Source of the DNA: Pseudomonas frederiksbergensis
GTDB lineage: Bacteria > Pseudomonadota > Gammaproteobacteria > Pseudomonadales > Pseudomonadaceae
Assembly: GCF_900105495.1 (NCBI RefSeq)
Contig: NZ_FNTF01000002.1
Span: 471,501 to 535,500 of the forward strand
Reading direction: 5' to 3'
Length of the DNA: 64,000 nt
The notes beneath the pieces are model-generated. The model had not been told where the DNA came from, ran no database searches, and was given only the letters and a program-made list of their open reading frames with translations. Position numbers and translations under genes: made by a program. Shown in pieces: positions 17,408 to 26,576 of the stretch (its first letter is position 1; every line of letters begins with the position of its first letter).

Positions 17408-17481
17408 ACCCGATTGAACCACCGACTCGCAGCCCGACCGGGCTGCGAACGGAATCATCACGCCTGCAAGGAACCCGCCTC

Positions 17482-18369
17482 ATGAACCACGACGTCATCA
17501 TCACCTGCGCACTCACCGGTGCTGGCGACACGACCAGCAAGAGCCCACACGTGCCGGTCACCCCGAAACAAATCGCCGCAGCCGCCGTGGAAGCCGCCAA
17601 GGCTGGCGCCACGGTCGTTCACTGCCACGTTCGTAACCCCGAAACCGGAAAATTCAGCCGTGATGTCGCGCTGTATCGCGAAGTGATGGAGCGCATCCGC
17701 GAGGCGGACGTGGACATCATCGTCAACCTCACCGCCGGCATGGGCGGCGACCTGGAAATCGGTGCGGGCGAGAACCCGATGGAGTTCGGCCCGAACACCG
17801 ACCTGGTCGGCCCGCTGACCCGTCTGGCCCACGTTGAAGCACTGCTGCCGGAAATCTGCACCCTCGATTGCGGCACCCTGAACTTCGGCGACGGCGACAC
17901 CATTTACGTGTCCACCCCGGCCCAGCTACGCGCTGGCGCCAAACGCATTCAAGAGCTGGGAGTAAAGGCCGAGCTGGAAATTTTCGATACCGGTCACCTG
18001 TGGTTCGCCAAACAGTTGATCAAGGAAGGCCTGCTCGACGACCCGCTGTTCCAACTCTGCCTGGGCATTCCGTGGGGTGCGCCGGCTGATACCACCACCA
18101 TGAAAGCCATGGTCGACAACCTGCCCGCCAATGCGGTCTGGGCCGGCTTCGGCATCGGTCGCATGCAGATGCCGATGGCGGCCCAAGCGGTGCTACTCGG
18201 CGGCAACGTGCGGGTCGGCCTGGAAGACAACATCTGGCTGGACAAGGGCGTACTGGCGACCAACGGCCAACTGGTCGAACGCGCCTCGGAAATCCTCAGC
18301 CGCCTCGGCGCCCGTGTTCTGACCCCGGCGGAAGGCCGGGCAAAAATGGGCCTGACCAAGCGCGGTTGA
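17482..18369 (+). CDS. cdhC: 3-dehydrocarnitine cleavage enzyme CdhC (BKACE/DUF849)
   Basis: A 295-residue beta-keto acid cleavage enzyme. In carnitine breakdown it exchanges 3-dehydrocarnitine and acetyl-CoA for betainyl-CoA and acetoacetate. Family features are [11 protein letters not shown] at the N-terminus, the zinc-binding VVHCHVR near residue 48, and [10 protein letters not shown] near the C-terminus. AAGGAACC precedes the start. It follows caiX by 74 bases and precedes cdhA across a REP pair. Confidence 0.93.
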   Translation: MNHDVIITCALTGAGDTTSKSPHVPVTPKQIAAAAVEAAKAGATVVHCHVRNPETGKFSRDVALYREVMERIREADVDIIVNLTAGMGGDLEIGAGENPMEFGPNTDLVGPLTRLAHVEALLPEICTLDCGTLNFGDGDTIYVSTPAQLRAGAKRIQELGVKAELEIFDTGHLWFAKQLIKEGLLDDPLFQLCLGIPWGAPADTTTMKAMVDNLPANAVWAGFGIGRMQMPMAAQAVLLGGNVRVGLEDNIWLDKGVLATNGQLVERASEILSRLGARVLTPAEGRAKMGLTKRG

Positions 18370-18388
18370 CCCTTACACACTTTCCCCC

Positions 18389-18480
18389 TGTGGGAGTGAG
18401 CCTGCTCGCGATAGCGGTTTACCTGCCTCAATTGATGCATCGGATGTACCGACGCCATCGCGAGCAGGCTCGCTCCCACA
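18389..18480. repeat. REP pair between cdhC and cdhA
   Basis: Inverted copies of the GAGCAGGCTCGC repeat inside the carnitine operon. Confidence 0.9.
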
Positions 18481-18511
18481 GTTTTTTCCGAGCCAAATTC
18501 AGGAAGTGACC

Positions 18512-19477
18512 ATGAGCTTTATCACTGAAATCAAAACCTTCGCCGCCCTGGGCAGCGGTGTCATCGGCAGCGGTTGGGTGTCCCGCGCCCTCGCCCACGG
18601 CCTCGACGTGGTGGCCTGGGACCCGGCGCCCGGTGCTGAATCCGCGCTGCGCAAACGCGTCGCCAATGCCTGGGGCGCGTTGGAGAAACAGGGCCTTGCG
18701 CCAGGCGCATCGCAGGATCGGTTGCGCTTTGTCGCCACTATCGAAGAATGCGTTCGCGATGCGGATTTTATTCAGGAAAGCGCCCCCGAGCGTCTGGACC
18801 TGAAACTGGAACTGCACGCCAAAATCAGCGCGGCGGCCAAGCCCAATGCCTTGATCGGTTCCAGTACTTCCGGCCTGTTGCCGAGCGAGTTCTACGAGAG
18901 CTCGACGCACCCGGAACGCTGCGTCGTCGGCCACCCGTTCAACCCGGTTTACTTGCTGCCGCTGGTGGAAGTGGTGGGCGGCAAAAACACCGCCCCGGAA
19001 GCGGTTCAAGCGGCCATGAAAGTCTATGAATCCTTGGGCATGCGTCCGCTGCACGTGCGCAAGGAAGTACCCGGTTTTATCGCCGACCGTTTGCTCGAAG
19101 CGCTCTGGCGTGAGGCGCTGCACCTGGTTAACGACGGTGTGGCGACCACCGGCGAAATCGATGATGCGATTCGCTTTGGCGCGGGTCTGCGCTGGTCGTT
19201 CATGGGCACGTTCTTGACGTACACCCTGGCGGGTGGCGATGCGGGCATGCGGCACTTCATGGCGCAATTCGGGCCGGCATTGCAGTTGCCGTGGACGTAT
19301 CTGCCGGCGCCGGAGCTGACCGACAAGTTGATTGATGATGTGGTGGATGGCACCAGCGATCAGTTGGGCACGCACAGCATTTCCGCGCTGGAGCGCTATC
19401 GTGATGATTGCTTGCTGGCAGTGCTGGAGGCGGTGAAGACCACCAAAGAGAAGCATGGGATGGCCTTCAGCGAATAA
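18512..19477 (+). CDS. cdhA: L-carnitine dehydrogenase CdhA
   Basis: A 321-residue NAD-dependent enzyme of the 3-hydroxyacyl-CoA dehydrogenase fold, oxidising L-carnitine to 3-dehydrocarnitine. The nucleotide motif GSGVIGSGW is near residue 12; [15 protein letters not shown] near residue 140 holds the catalytic histidine. The ATG at 18512 has AGGAAG six bases upstream and gives the family length; an in-frame GTG two codons earlier overlaps that site and is not preferred. The gene sits between cdhC and cdhB, each time separated by a repeat element. Confidence 0.94.
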   Translation: MSFITEIKTFAALGSGVIGSGWVSRALAHGLDVVAWDPAPGAESALRKRVANAWGALEKQGLAPGASQDRLRFVATIEECVRDADFIQESAPERLDLKLELHAKISAAAKPNALIGSSTSGLLPSEFYESSTHPERCVVGHPFNPVYLLPLVEVVGGKNTAPEAVQAAMKVYESLGMRPLHVRKEVPGFIADRLLEALWREALHLVNDGVATTGEIDDAIRFGAGLRWSFMGTFLTYTLAGGDAGMRHFMAQFGPALQLPWTYLPAPELTDKLIDDVVDGTSDQLGTHSISALERYRDDCLLAVLEAVKTTKEKHGMAFSE

Positions 19478-19488
19478 GCCTCCCCACT

Positions 19489-19595
19489 GATCGTTCCCAC
19501 GCTCTGCGTGGGAATGCAGCCCGGGACGCTCCGCGTCCCAAAAGCGGACGCAGAGCGTCCATTGAGGCATTCCCACGCGGAGCGTGGGAACGATC
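19489..19595. repeat. Repeat of the GATCGTTCCCACGC type between cdhA and cdhB
   Basis: About 107 bp with outer arms GATCGTTCCCACGCTCTGCG and CGCGGAGCGTGGGAACGATC, and inner arms GGACGCTCCGCGTCC and GGACGCAGAGCGTCC. Six more copies lie at 21943, 28664, 38224, 41239, 46522 and 63399. Confidence 0.92.
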
Positions 19596-19621
19596 AACCC
19601 CGATCATGCCTGGAGAGAATC

Positions 19622-20098
19622 ATGCCCACCCTCACCACCTACCAAACCAAAATCATCCCCGACTGGGTCGACTACAACGGCCACTTGCGCGACGCTTTCT
19701 ACCTGCTGATTTTCAGCTATGCCACCGATGCGCTGATGGATCGTCTGGGCATGGACAGCACCAACCGCGAAGCCAGCGGCAACTCGCTGTTCACCCTCGA
19801 ACTGCACCTCAATTACCTGCACGAAGTGAAGCTCGACGCCGACGTCGAAGTGCACACCCAAATCATCGGCCACGACAGCAAACGCCTGCACCTCTATCAC
19901 AGCCTGCATCGGGTGGGTGACGACAAGGAGCTGGCGGGTAATGAACAAATGCTGCTGCACGTCGATCTTGCCGGGCCGCGCTCCGCACCGTTCAGCGAAG
20001 ACACCTTGAGCAAGCTGCAAGCCATCGTCGCCGAGCAAACCGACCTTCCCGCCCCCGACTACATTGGCCGAGTGATCGCGTTACCCCCTAAAAAATAA
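19622..20098 (+). CDS. cdhB: Betainyl-CoA thioesterase CdhB
   Basis: A 158-residue hotdog-fold thioesterase (DWVDYNGHLRDAFYLLIF near the N-terminus carries the acidic catalytic residue region). It should hydrolyse betainyl-CoA to glycine betaine and CoA, linking carnitine breakdown to GbcAB. The start at 19622 follows TGGAGAG; a longer frame from 19508 translates the repeat element and is rejected. Only 14 bases separate it from the dioxygenase gene. Confidence 0.92.
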   Translation: MPTLTTYQTKIIPDWVDYNGHLRDAFYLLIFSYATDALMDRLGMDSTNREASGNSLFTLELHLNYLHEVKLDADVEVHTQIIGHDSKRLHLYHSLHRVGDDKELAGNEQMLLHVDLAGPRSAPFSEDTLSKLQAIVAEQTDLPAPDYIGRVIALPPKK

Positions 20099-20112
20099 CA
20101 AGGAGATCGCCA

Positions 20113-21276
20113 TTGAACACCGCCGCCGCTTTTGCCGACTTCCGTACCTACCCGTTGATCAGCGCGTTGACCGCCGTAGACACCCTGGCGGACCGAATTC
20201 AAGTGAAGTGGGCCGATGACCGTGTCAGCCCGTTTCATCATCAGTGGCTGCGGGACAACTGCCCGTGCCCGCTGTGCGTCTACACCGTAACCCGCGAGCA
20301 AGTGCTGGAAATCGTCGACGTCGCCGAAAACCTGAAGCCCTCGAACGTCAGCGTTGATGCCGAAGGCTGCCTGCGTGTCGATTGGCAGGACGGCCATCTC
20401 AGCCGCTTCGATCCTGGCTGGCTACGGGCCCACGCCTACGACGACGAGTCCCGCGCCGAGCGCCGGGCCGCGAAGCCCAAAAGCCAGCTCTGGTACAGCA
20501 ACCTGACGCTGCCAGTGTTCGACTACCCGGCGTTGATGAACGACAACCACGCCTTGCTGCAATGGCTGCTGGCGGTGCGCGATACCGGCCTGACTCAGGT
20601 CCGCGGCGTGCCCACCGAGCCGGGCTCGTTGAAGTTGATTGCCCAGCGGATTTCCTTCATTCGCGAGAGCAATTTTGGCGTGCTGTTCAACGTGCAATCC
20701 AGGGCCGATGCCGACAGCAATGCCTACACCGCTTTCAACCTGCCGCTGCACAGCGACCTGCCGACCCGGGAGTTGCAACCGGGGCTGCAATTTCTGCATT
20801 GCCTGGTGAATGACGCCGAAGGGGGCGAGAGTATTTTCGTCGACGGTTTTGCCATTGCCGAAGCCTTGCGCGATGAAGATCCCGAGGCGTTCAAAAGCCT
20901 TTGCGAAATCCCGGTGGAGTTTCGCAACAAAGACCGTCACAGCGACTACCGCTGTCTCGCGCCGATCATCGCGCTGGATGCCTTTGGGCAGGTTTCGGAA
21001 ATTCGCATGGCGAACTTTCTGCGCGGTCCGTTCGATGCGTCGGTCGAGCAGATGCCCGCGCTCTATCACGCCTACCGCCGCTTTATTGCGATGACCCGCG
21101 AGGCGCGATTCCGCGTGATGACGCGGTTAAACCCAGGCGAAATGTGGTGTTTCGACAACCGCCGCACCCTCCATGCCCGCAACGCCTTCGACCCTGCTAC
21201 TGGCGCCCGGCATTTTCAGGGTTGTTATGTGGATCGGGATGAGTTGTTGTCGCGGATTTTGGTGCTGCAACGGTAG
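20113..21276 (+). CDS. Gamma-butyrobetaine dioxygenase (L-carnitine synthesis)
   Basis: A 387-residue 2-oxoglutarate- and Fe(II)-dependent enzyme that hydroxylates gamma-butyrobetaine to L-carnitine. The N-terminal domain has the zinc-type cluster LRDNCPCPLC near residue 50. The catalytic barrel shows the HxD motif in LPLHSDLPTRE (about residue 215) and the distal histidine in NRRTLHARNAF near residue 355. It starts at TTG with AAGGAG eight bases upstream; no ATG nearby competes. Its position after cdhB lets the operon take gamma-butyrobetaine through carnitine to glycine betaine. In P. aeruginosa this slot holds the acylcarnitine esterase hocS instead, as far as I recall. Confidence 0.93.
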   Translation: MNTAAAFADFRTYPLISALTAVDTLADRIQVKWADDRVSPFHHQWLRDNCPCPLCVYTVTREQVLEIVDVAENLKPSNVSVDAEGCLRVDWQDGHLSRFDPGWLRAHAYDDESRAERRAAKPKSQLWYSNLTLPVFDYPALMNDNHALLQWLLAVRDTGLTQVRGVPTEPGSLKLIAQRISFIRESNFGVLFNVQSRADADSNAYTAFNLPLHSDLPTRELQPGLQFLHCLVNDAEGGESIFVDGFAIAEALRDEDPEAFKSLCEIPVEFRNKDRHSDYRCLAPIIALDAFGQVSEIRMANFLRGPFDASVEQMPALYHAYRRFIAMTREARFRVMTRLNPGEMWCFDNRRTLHARNAFDPATGARHFQGCYVDRDELLSRILVLQR

Positions 21277-21290
21277 ACCGCGTTATCGTT

Positions 21291-21375
21291 CATCGCGGGC
21301 AAGCCCGCTCCCACAGTTGACCGGGTTCTAACAGGAGAATGCGGGCGAATGTGGGAGTGAGCCTGCTCGCGATGG
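21291..21375. repeat. REP pair after the gamma-butyrobetaine dioxygenase gene
   Basis: Inverted copies, one of the GGGCAAGCCC variant and one of the GAGCCTGCTCGC variant. Confidence 0.85.
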
Positions 21376-21414
21376 CATCAGCCCAGACACCCCATCCCTT
21401 CCTGATTCACAGGC

Positions 21415-21450
21415 AAAAAAAACCCCGATCAAGCCGTGACAGGATCGGGG
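21415..21450 (-). terminator. Intrinsic terminator for leftward transcription
   Basis: CCCCGATC (21423-21430) and GATCGGGG (21443-21450) pair across twelve bases, and eight A residues at 21415-21422 make a U-run on the minus strand. The only leftward gene to its right is gbdR, whose stop is 600 bp away at 22059. Confidence 0.8.
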
Positions 21451-21665
21451 CAGAGGTGGGTACTGTTGAGGAGCCGTTTGCGCGAGGGTGACCAAACCTT
21501 CGTGAAGCCAGCTGATCCCAGTGTGCCCACTCCCAGCCATAGCAAGTTAGCCGAAAACGACCTGTTCATAGGTATTGCGGCCATTGCGACAAATCGTCCT
21601 TGCCGCCACTCCGTACCCCTATGAGAATCGAACCACGACACCGTTCCCTGAAGAAGGATTGCGTC

Positions 21666-21929
21666 ATGATGCACGCCGATTTGATTGACCAGGAAGACCT
21701 GTTGGGCCAGCTGAAATCGTTGGGTTTTCAAGTACCGAGTGGCTCTACAGCTGCGCAAGCTTGTGAATGCGCAGTGCGAGGCTTGAACGATGAACGGGCG
21801 ATGACGCTGCGGACCATGGTCAAGCAGATGTACACCAGCAGCGCGACCATCCTGCCGGCCGTGCGACAGGCCATCGACAAACAACTGCTGCCGGCGTTGG
21901 CGGAGTATCAGCAAAGCCGTAGCGCCTGA
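21666..21929 (+). CDS. Small conserved hypothetical protein next to gbdR
   Basis: An 87-residue, mostly helical, soluble protein without a signal peptide or membrane segment. GAAGGATT lies before an ATG-ATG pair at 21666/21669. The C-terminal half (LRTMVKQMYTSSATILPAVRQAIDKQLLPAL) looks like amphipathic helices. A gene of this size stands next to gbdR in other pseudomonads as I recall, but no function is known. It is convergent with gbdR, and the leftward terminator at 21415 lies beyond it, so gbdR read-through would run antisense to it. Confidence 0.7.
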   Translation: MMHADLIDQEDLLGQLKSLGFQVPSGSTAAQACECAVRGLNDERAMTLRTMVKQMYTSSATILPAVRQAIDKQLLPALAEYQQSRSA

Positions 21930-21942
21930 TTTCCAGGGTAGT

Positions 21943-22052
21943 GATCGTTCCCACGCTCTGCGTGGGAATGCAGCCCGGGACGCTCCGCGTCCCTGCCGAA
22001 GCGGACGCAGAGCGTCCATTGAGGCATTCCCACGCAGAGCGTGGGAACGATC
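21943..22052. repeat. GATCGTTCCCACGC-type repeat at the 3' end of gbdR
   Basis: About 110 bp; it ends six bases from the gbdR stop codon. Confidence 0.92.
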
Positions 22053-22058
22053 AGAGCA

Positions 22059-23162
22059 TCAAAGCCTTACGCTGGCGAACGTCGACTCGTTACGCGCCTG
22101 GCTCAGCGCCGACAACGGCCCGGACAACGGCGACAGCACCAGTGCTTGCGGCAGCGGCATCATCGCCACTTGTTGCGTGGTGTTGGAACCCACGCGCTCG
22201 TCACGTGGCGGAATGCCGAAGTATTCGCGGTAGCACTTGGAGAAGTGCGGCGTGGACACGAAGCCACATACAGACGCCACTTCGATGATCGACATCGGCG
22301 TTTGCTTGAGCAACTGCCGTGCGCGGATCAAGCGCAGCTTGAGGTAGTAACGCGACGGCGAGCAGTGCAGGTATTTCTGGAACAGCCGCTCCAGCTGACG
22401 ACGCGACACGGCGACATACACCGCCAGTTCGTCGAGGTCGATCGGCTCTTCGAGGTTGGCCTCCATCAGCGCGACGATTTCCTGCAACTTCGGCTGGTTG
22501 GTGCCGAGCATGTGCTTGAGCGGCACACGCTGGTGATCCTGCTCGTTGCGGATGCGTTCGTAGACAAACATCTCCGAAATCGCGGCGGACAGTTCACGGC
22601 CGTGATCGCGGCTGATCAGGTGCAGCATCATGTCCAGCGGCGCAGTACCGCCGGAGCTGGTGAAACGGTTACGGTCGAGGGTGAACAACCGGGTGCTCAT
22701 GGCCACACGCGGAAACGCTTCCTGCATGGCGGCCAGGCATTCCCAGTGCACGCTGCAATCAAAACCGTCCAGCAAGCCGGCGCAGGCCAGGGCCCAGCTA
22801 CCGGTGCAGACTGCGCCCAGACGCTTGGACTGACGCGCCTGGCTTTGCAGCCATGACACGTGTTCACGGGTGACAGTGCGCTGGATGCCGATACCGCCAC
22901 AGACAATGATGGTGTCCATCGGAGGCGCTTTGTGCATGGAGCAGTCGGGAGTGATCTGCAGACCGTCACTGGCCCAGACCTGGCCACCGTCGACGGTCAG
23001 TGTGGTCCAGCGATACAGCTCGCGGCCGGACAGTTGGTTGGCCATGCGCAGGGGTTCTACTGCGGAGGCCAGAGAAATAAGCGTGAAATTGTCCAGCAGC
23101 AAAAAGCCGATGGATTGAGGCGCACGGTTCTGGGGTTGGGCCCCGGAGTTGAACGTCGTCAT
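22059..23162 (-). CDS. gbdR: Glycine betaine/dimethylglycine regulator GbdR (GlxA/AraC family)
   Basis: A 367-residue activator with an N-terminal DJ-1/PfpI-like sensing domain (IGFLLLDNFTLISLASAVEPLRMAN, then VCTGSWALACAGLLDG) and a C-terminal AraC-type double helix-turn-helix (LDELAVYVAVSRRQLERLF; IIEVASVCGFVSTPHFSKCYREYFG). In P. aeruginosa GbdR responds to glycine betaine and dimethylglycine and activates gbcAB, the dgc operon, cbcXWV and related genes, most of which are in this window. AGGAGATACCGCG precedes the start. It is paralogous to CdhR at 15281. Confidence 0.94.
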   Translation of the reverse strand: MTTFNSGAQPQNRAPQSIGFLLLDNFTLISLASAVEPLRMANQLSGRELYRWTTLTVDGGQVWASDGLQITPDCSMHKAPPMDTIIVCGGIGIQRTVTREHVSWLQSQARQSKRLGAVCTGSWALACAGLLDGFDCSVHWECLAAMQEAFPRVAMSTRLFTLDRNRFTSSGGTAPLDMMLHLISRDHGRELSAAISEMFVYERIRNEQDHQRVPLKHMLGTNQPKLQEIVALMEANLEEPIDLDELAVYVAVSRRQLERLFQKYLHCSPSRYYLKLRLIRARQLLKQTPMSIIEVASVCGFVSTPHFSKCYREYFGIPPRDERVGSNTTQQVAMMPLPQALVLSPLSGPLSALSQARNESTFASVRL

Positions 23163-23733
23163 CGCGGTATCTCCTCACACAAAGCGGGTGATGGCCTCAG
23201 GCGGAGGCTCTTTTTATTGCCATCGTTCTCGCGTGGGAGACGGGCTTTGTAATGACAGAGCAATTGCCATGCCTAAAATTGAATGGCTGTTCAATAACTC
23301 CTGAAAACGACGTCGCACCGCGTCTATATAAGCCGCGTCGCGAGTAGGGGTTATAAGTGCCATTATCGGCGGGAGAGGCTCTGCCCCGTTGGGCGTGAGC
23401 AAATCGGTAGCACTTGTGGGAACAGGGCTACAGCGACCTGGAGAAGAGTGTCACCGCAAGCACAGGTGACAGGCGGTAATGGCCAACTTGGATCCCGGAT
23501 CGGGCAAGGGGCTTATCTGTAAGCGACGCTCCAAAACGTGGCGCGTTTTGAATCGGGTGTTCACTTTGTGCGCAGTTTTGACTGGTCTTCATGGGTAATT
23601 AGCTTTCTGTGGCGAGGGAGCTTGCTCCCGCTCGGCTGCGTAGCAGTCGTAAAGATTTTAGGGCCGCTTCGCGCCCCAGCGGGAGCAAGCTCCCTCGCCA
23701 CAGATACTCATTCCACCAGAGAGTTAAAGGGTC
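23163..23733. other. Non-coding gap between gbdR and sdaB with one large repeat
   Basis: It contains a repeat of the TGTGGCGAGGGAGCTTGC type at 23608-23703 (arms GGCGAGGGAGCTTGCTCCCG and its complement), and a small inverted repeat TGTCACC-N9-GGTGACA at 23449-23471. The gbdR promoter must lie near 23170-23400. The short minus-strand frame at 23214-23402 shows no ribosome site or recognisable sequence. Confidence 0.7.
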
Positions 23734-25110
23734 TCAGCACTCAACCGCGCTAACCGCCAACCCACCGCGCGATGTCTCTTTGTATTTGTCATGCATGTCG
23801 GCACCGGTATCACGCATCGTGCGGATCACCCGATCCAGCGAGATAAAGTGCTGACCGTCGCCACGCAGCGCCATCTGCGCTGCGTTGATGGCCTTCACCG
23901 CGGCAATCGCATTGCGCTCGATGCACGGCACTTGCACCAGCCCGCCCACCGGATCGCAGGTCAGGCCGAGGTTGTGTTCCAGACCGATTTCCGCCGCGTT
24001 GCACAGCTGCTCCGGTGTCGCCCCCAGAATCTCCGCCAGCCCGGCTGCCGCCATGGCGCAGGCCGAACCGACTTCGCCCTGGCAACCGACTTCGGCACCG
24101 GAAATCGAAGCGTTCTTCTTGCACAGAATCCCGACCGCCGCCGCACTGAGGAAATAGTCGACTACGTTGGCCTCGGTCACCACTTCGCTGAACTTCATAA
24201 AGTAGTGCAGCACCGCCGGAATGATCCCCGCCGCGCCATTGGTCGGCGCCGTGACCATGCGCCCGCCGGCAGCGTTTTCCTCGTTGACGGCCAAGGCGAA
24301 CAAATTCACCCACTCCATGGCGCTCAAGGTCGAGCCGATCACATTGGGCTTGTTCAACTCTTGCAGGCTGCGGTGCAACTTGGCCGCGCGACGACGCACA
24401 TTCAGGCCACCGGGCAGGATGCCTTCGTGCTTGAGGCCTTGTTCGACGCAATCTTGCATGGCGCGCCAGAGTGTCATCAGGCCAGCGCGAATTTCTTCCT
24501 CGCTGCGCCAGACTTTCTCGTTGGCCATCATCAACTCTGCAACGCGCAGGTTGTGCTGCTTGCAGAGACTGAGCAGCTCGACGGCACTGGAGAAGTCGTA
24601 CGGCAACACGGTGCGATCCAGATCGACCACGCCGCTGGAAGCCTGTGCCTCATCGACGACAAAACCGCCGCCGATGGAATAGTAGGTGTCGCGATGCAGT
24701 TCGCCGTCATCCCCTTCGACGATCAGCGTCATGGCGTTAGGGTGGAACGGCAGGTTCTCGTCGATCAGGCGCATGTCGCGGGCCCAGATGAACGGCACCG
24801 GCAAACGACTGTCGAGCAACAGCGTTTGGGTTTCGCGCAGGGTTTCGATGCGAATGCCGATTTGCGACGGATCGATCGCGTCCGGCCATTCGCCCATCAG
24901 GCCCATGATCACCGCGTTGTCGCTGCCGTGGCCGATGCCGGTGGCCGACAACGAACCATAAAGCTGAACCTCGACGCGCCGTACTTGTTCCAAAAGCCCC
25001 TGCTCACGCAAACCTTGCACGAACAACGCCGCGGCCCGCATTGGCCCCACGGTGTGCGAACTGGAAGGGCCGATGCCGATTTTGAACAGGTCGAAAACAC
25101 TGATAGCCAT
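23734..25110 (-). CDS. sdaB: L-serine ammonia-lyase, iron-sulfur type
   Basis: A 458-residue single-chain L-serine dehydratase making pyruvate and ammonia. The N-terminal beta-domain begins [21 protein letters not shown]; the catalytic alpha-domain has [22 protein letters not shown] and [17 protein letters not shown], which supply cysteines for the 4Fe-4S cluster. The start at 25110 follows AGGAGTTCGGC. In this cluster it should drain serine made from glycine at the end of betaine breakdown. It is divergent from cbcX across a 438 bp gap. Confidence 0.94.
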   Translation of the reverse strand: MAISVFDLFKIGIGPSSSHTVGPMRAAALFVQGLREQGLLEQVRRVEVQLYGSLSATGIGHGSDNAVIMGLMGEWPDAIDPSQIGIRIETLRETQTLLLDSRLPVPFIWARDMRLIDENLPFHPNAMTLIVEGDDGELHRDTYYSIGGGFVVDEAQASSGVVDLDRTVLPYDFSSAVELLSLCKQHNLRVAELMMANEKVWRSEEEIRAGLMTLWRAMQDCVEQGLKHEGILPGGLNVRRRAAKLHRSLQELNKPNVIGSTLSAMEWVNLFALAVNEENAAGGRMVTAPTNGAAGIIPAVLHYFMKFSEVVTEANVVDYFLSAAAVGILCKKNASISGAEVGCQGEVGSACAMAAAGLAEILGATPEQLCNAAEIGLEHNLGLTCDPVGGLVQVPCIERNAIAAVKAINAAQMALRGDGQHFISLDRVIRTMRDTGADMHDKYKETSRGGLAVSAVEC

Positions 25111-25341
25111 TACTGCCGAACTCCTGGATGTGCCAACTCCAGACGCCAAAAGCGCCCAGTGACGGAGCTGCTACGCTCAAGCTGCAATCCGCCGAGATGG
25201 CCGCATCATCAGGCTTTTGTCATGTCGTTCGACGTCTCACACCGACGCACTCATGCCCACAAACGCCGCGAGGCGCGGACGCTACGTTTTCGCCGTTTTT
25301 TTGCAGATCAGAGAGGCAAAGTGGGCTGAAAAAAGCTGTAA

Positions 25342-25388
25342 ACGACGTCACCGACACTGGATGCGACCATCCCTGTACTGGTTACGAC
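25342..25388. promoter_or_regulatory. Triple half-site array between sdaB and cbcX
   Basis: Three pentamers lie in phase at 21 bp intervals: ACGAC at 25342, GCGAC at 25363 and ACGAC at 25384 (GTCGT/GTCGC on the minus strand). They match the paired sites at the gbc, dgc and caiX promoters and could be two overlapping GbdR sites serving both directions. The remainder of the 25111-25548 gap shows no gene. Confidence 0.6.
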
Positions 25389-25548
25389 GCACCCTGTAGG
25401 CGTCAGATTTTCACTGGTACATGATCGTATCGACTCGATTGCAAGGCGCCGTGGTAGAGATGTCTCCAAAACGCCATCCAACCGCAACCTATAAGTGCGG
25501 TGGTCCAGTCGGAACACTGCCAAAAAAAACACCAAGGAGTCGCCCTTT

Positions 25549-26499
25549 ATGAAAGGTTCCCCGTCGTTGTTGTTGGCCGCCATGCTGAGTCTGCCGTTTC
25601 TGGCTCAAGCCGCAGAACCGGCCCAATGCAGCACCGTAAACTTCTCAGATGTCGGCTGGACTGACATTACCGTCACCACCGCCACTACCAGCGTCGTTCT
25701 CGAGGCCCTTGGCTACAAGACCAAAACCACGATGATTTCCGTTCCGGTGACCTACAAGTCCCTGGCCGATGGCAAGAACATGGACGTGTTCCTGGGTAAC
25801 TGGATGCCGACCATGGAAAACGACATCAAGGCCTACCGCGATGCCGGTACCGTGGAGACAGTGCGCGCTAATCTGGAAAACGCAAAATACACACTCGCCG
25901 TCCCCGAAGAGTTGTATAACAAAGGTCTGAAAGATTTCGCCGACATCGCCAAGTTCAAGAAAGAACTCGACGGCAAGATCTACGGTATCGAACCAGGCAA
26001 CGACGGTAACCGCCTGATCCAGAGCATGATCGACAAGAACGCCTTCGGCTTGAAAGACGCCGGCTTCAAGGTGGTCGAATCCAGCGAGGCAGGCATGCTC
26101 TCGCAAGTCGATCGCGCCCAGCGCCGCAACACCGCCGTGGTGTTCCTGGGCTGGGAACCACACCCGATGAACACGCGTTTCAAGATGAAGTACCTGACCG
26201 GCGGCGACGACTTTTTCGGCCCGAACTTCGGTCAGGCAACCATCTACACCAACACCCGCAAGGGCTATACGCAGGAATGCAGCAACGTGGGTCAGTTGCT
26301 GAAAAACCTGCAGTTCACGTTGAACATGGAAAGCACCCTGATGGGCAACGTCCTGGACGACAAAATGAAGCCTGACGCGGCCGCCAAGGCCTGGCTGAAA
26401 AAGAATCCACAGGTGCTCGATACCTGGCTCGCTGGCGTAACCACCATTGACGGTAAACCAGGCCTGGAGGCCGTGAAAACCAAGCTCGCGCAGCCTTGA
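25549..26499 (+). CDS. cbcX: Choline/betaine-binding periplasmic protein CbcX
   Basis: A 316-residue periplasmic binding protein of the ABC importer CbcXWV. The signal peptide is MKGSPSLLLAAMLSLPFLAQA followed by AEPAQC. Mature segments [26 protein letters not shown] and GWEPHPMN are typical of quaternary-amine binding proteins. AAGGAG precedes the start at 25549. A strong hairpin separates it from cbcW, as expected where the binding protein must be made in excess. Confidence 0.93.
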   Translation: MKGSPSLLLAAMLSLPFLAQAAEPAQCSTVNFSDVGWTDITVTTATTSVVLEALGYKTKTTMISVPVTYKSLADGKNMDVFLGNWMPTMENDIKAYRDAGTVETVRANLENAKYTLAVPEELYNKGLKDFADIAKFKKELDGKIYGIEPGNDGNRLIQSMIDKNAFGLKDAGFKVVESSEAGMLSQVDRAQRRNTAVVFLGWEPHPMNTRFKMKYLTGGDDFFGPNFGQATIYTNTRKGYTQECSNVGQLLKNLQFTLNMESTLMGNVLDDKMKPDAAAKAWLKKNPQVLDTWLAGVTTIDGKPGLEAVKTKLAQP

Positions 26500-26519
26500 A
26501 TTAGGAAGCATCGCTTACG

Positions 26520-26541
26520 CCGGGCGAGTTCGCTCGCCCGG
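26520..26541 (+). other. UUCG-capped hairpin between cbcX and cbcW
   Basis: Nine base pairs CCGGGCGAG/CTCGCCCGG close a TTCG tetraloop, followed by a weakly T-rich stretch (GCTGTTTATTTCC). It can act as a partial terminator or as a 3' stabiliser of cbcX mRNA, lowering cbcWV expression relative to cbcX. Confidence 0.75.
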
Positions 26542-26576
26542 GCTGTTTATTTCCTTGCATGCGGACGTTCACTACC

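Noticed and set aside
21429-22019. 196-residue minus-strand frame near gbdR
   Set aside because: It starts in a repeat element and lies antisense to the small gene at 21666; no ribosome site or domain.
23214-23402. 62-residue minus-strand frame upstream of gbdR
   Set aside because: No ribosome site, no recognisable sequence, and it occupies the expected gbdR promoter region.
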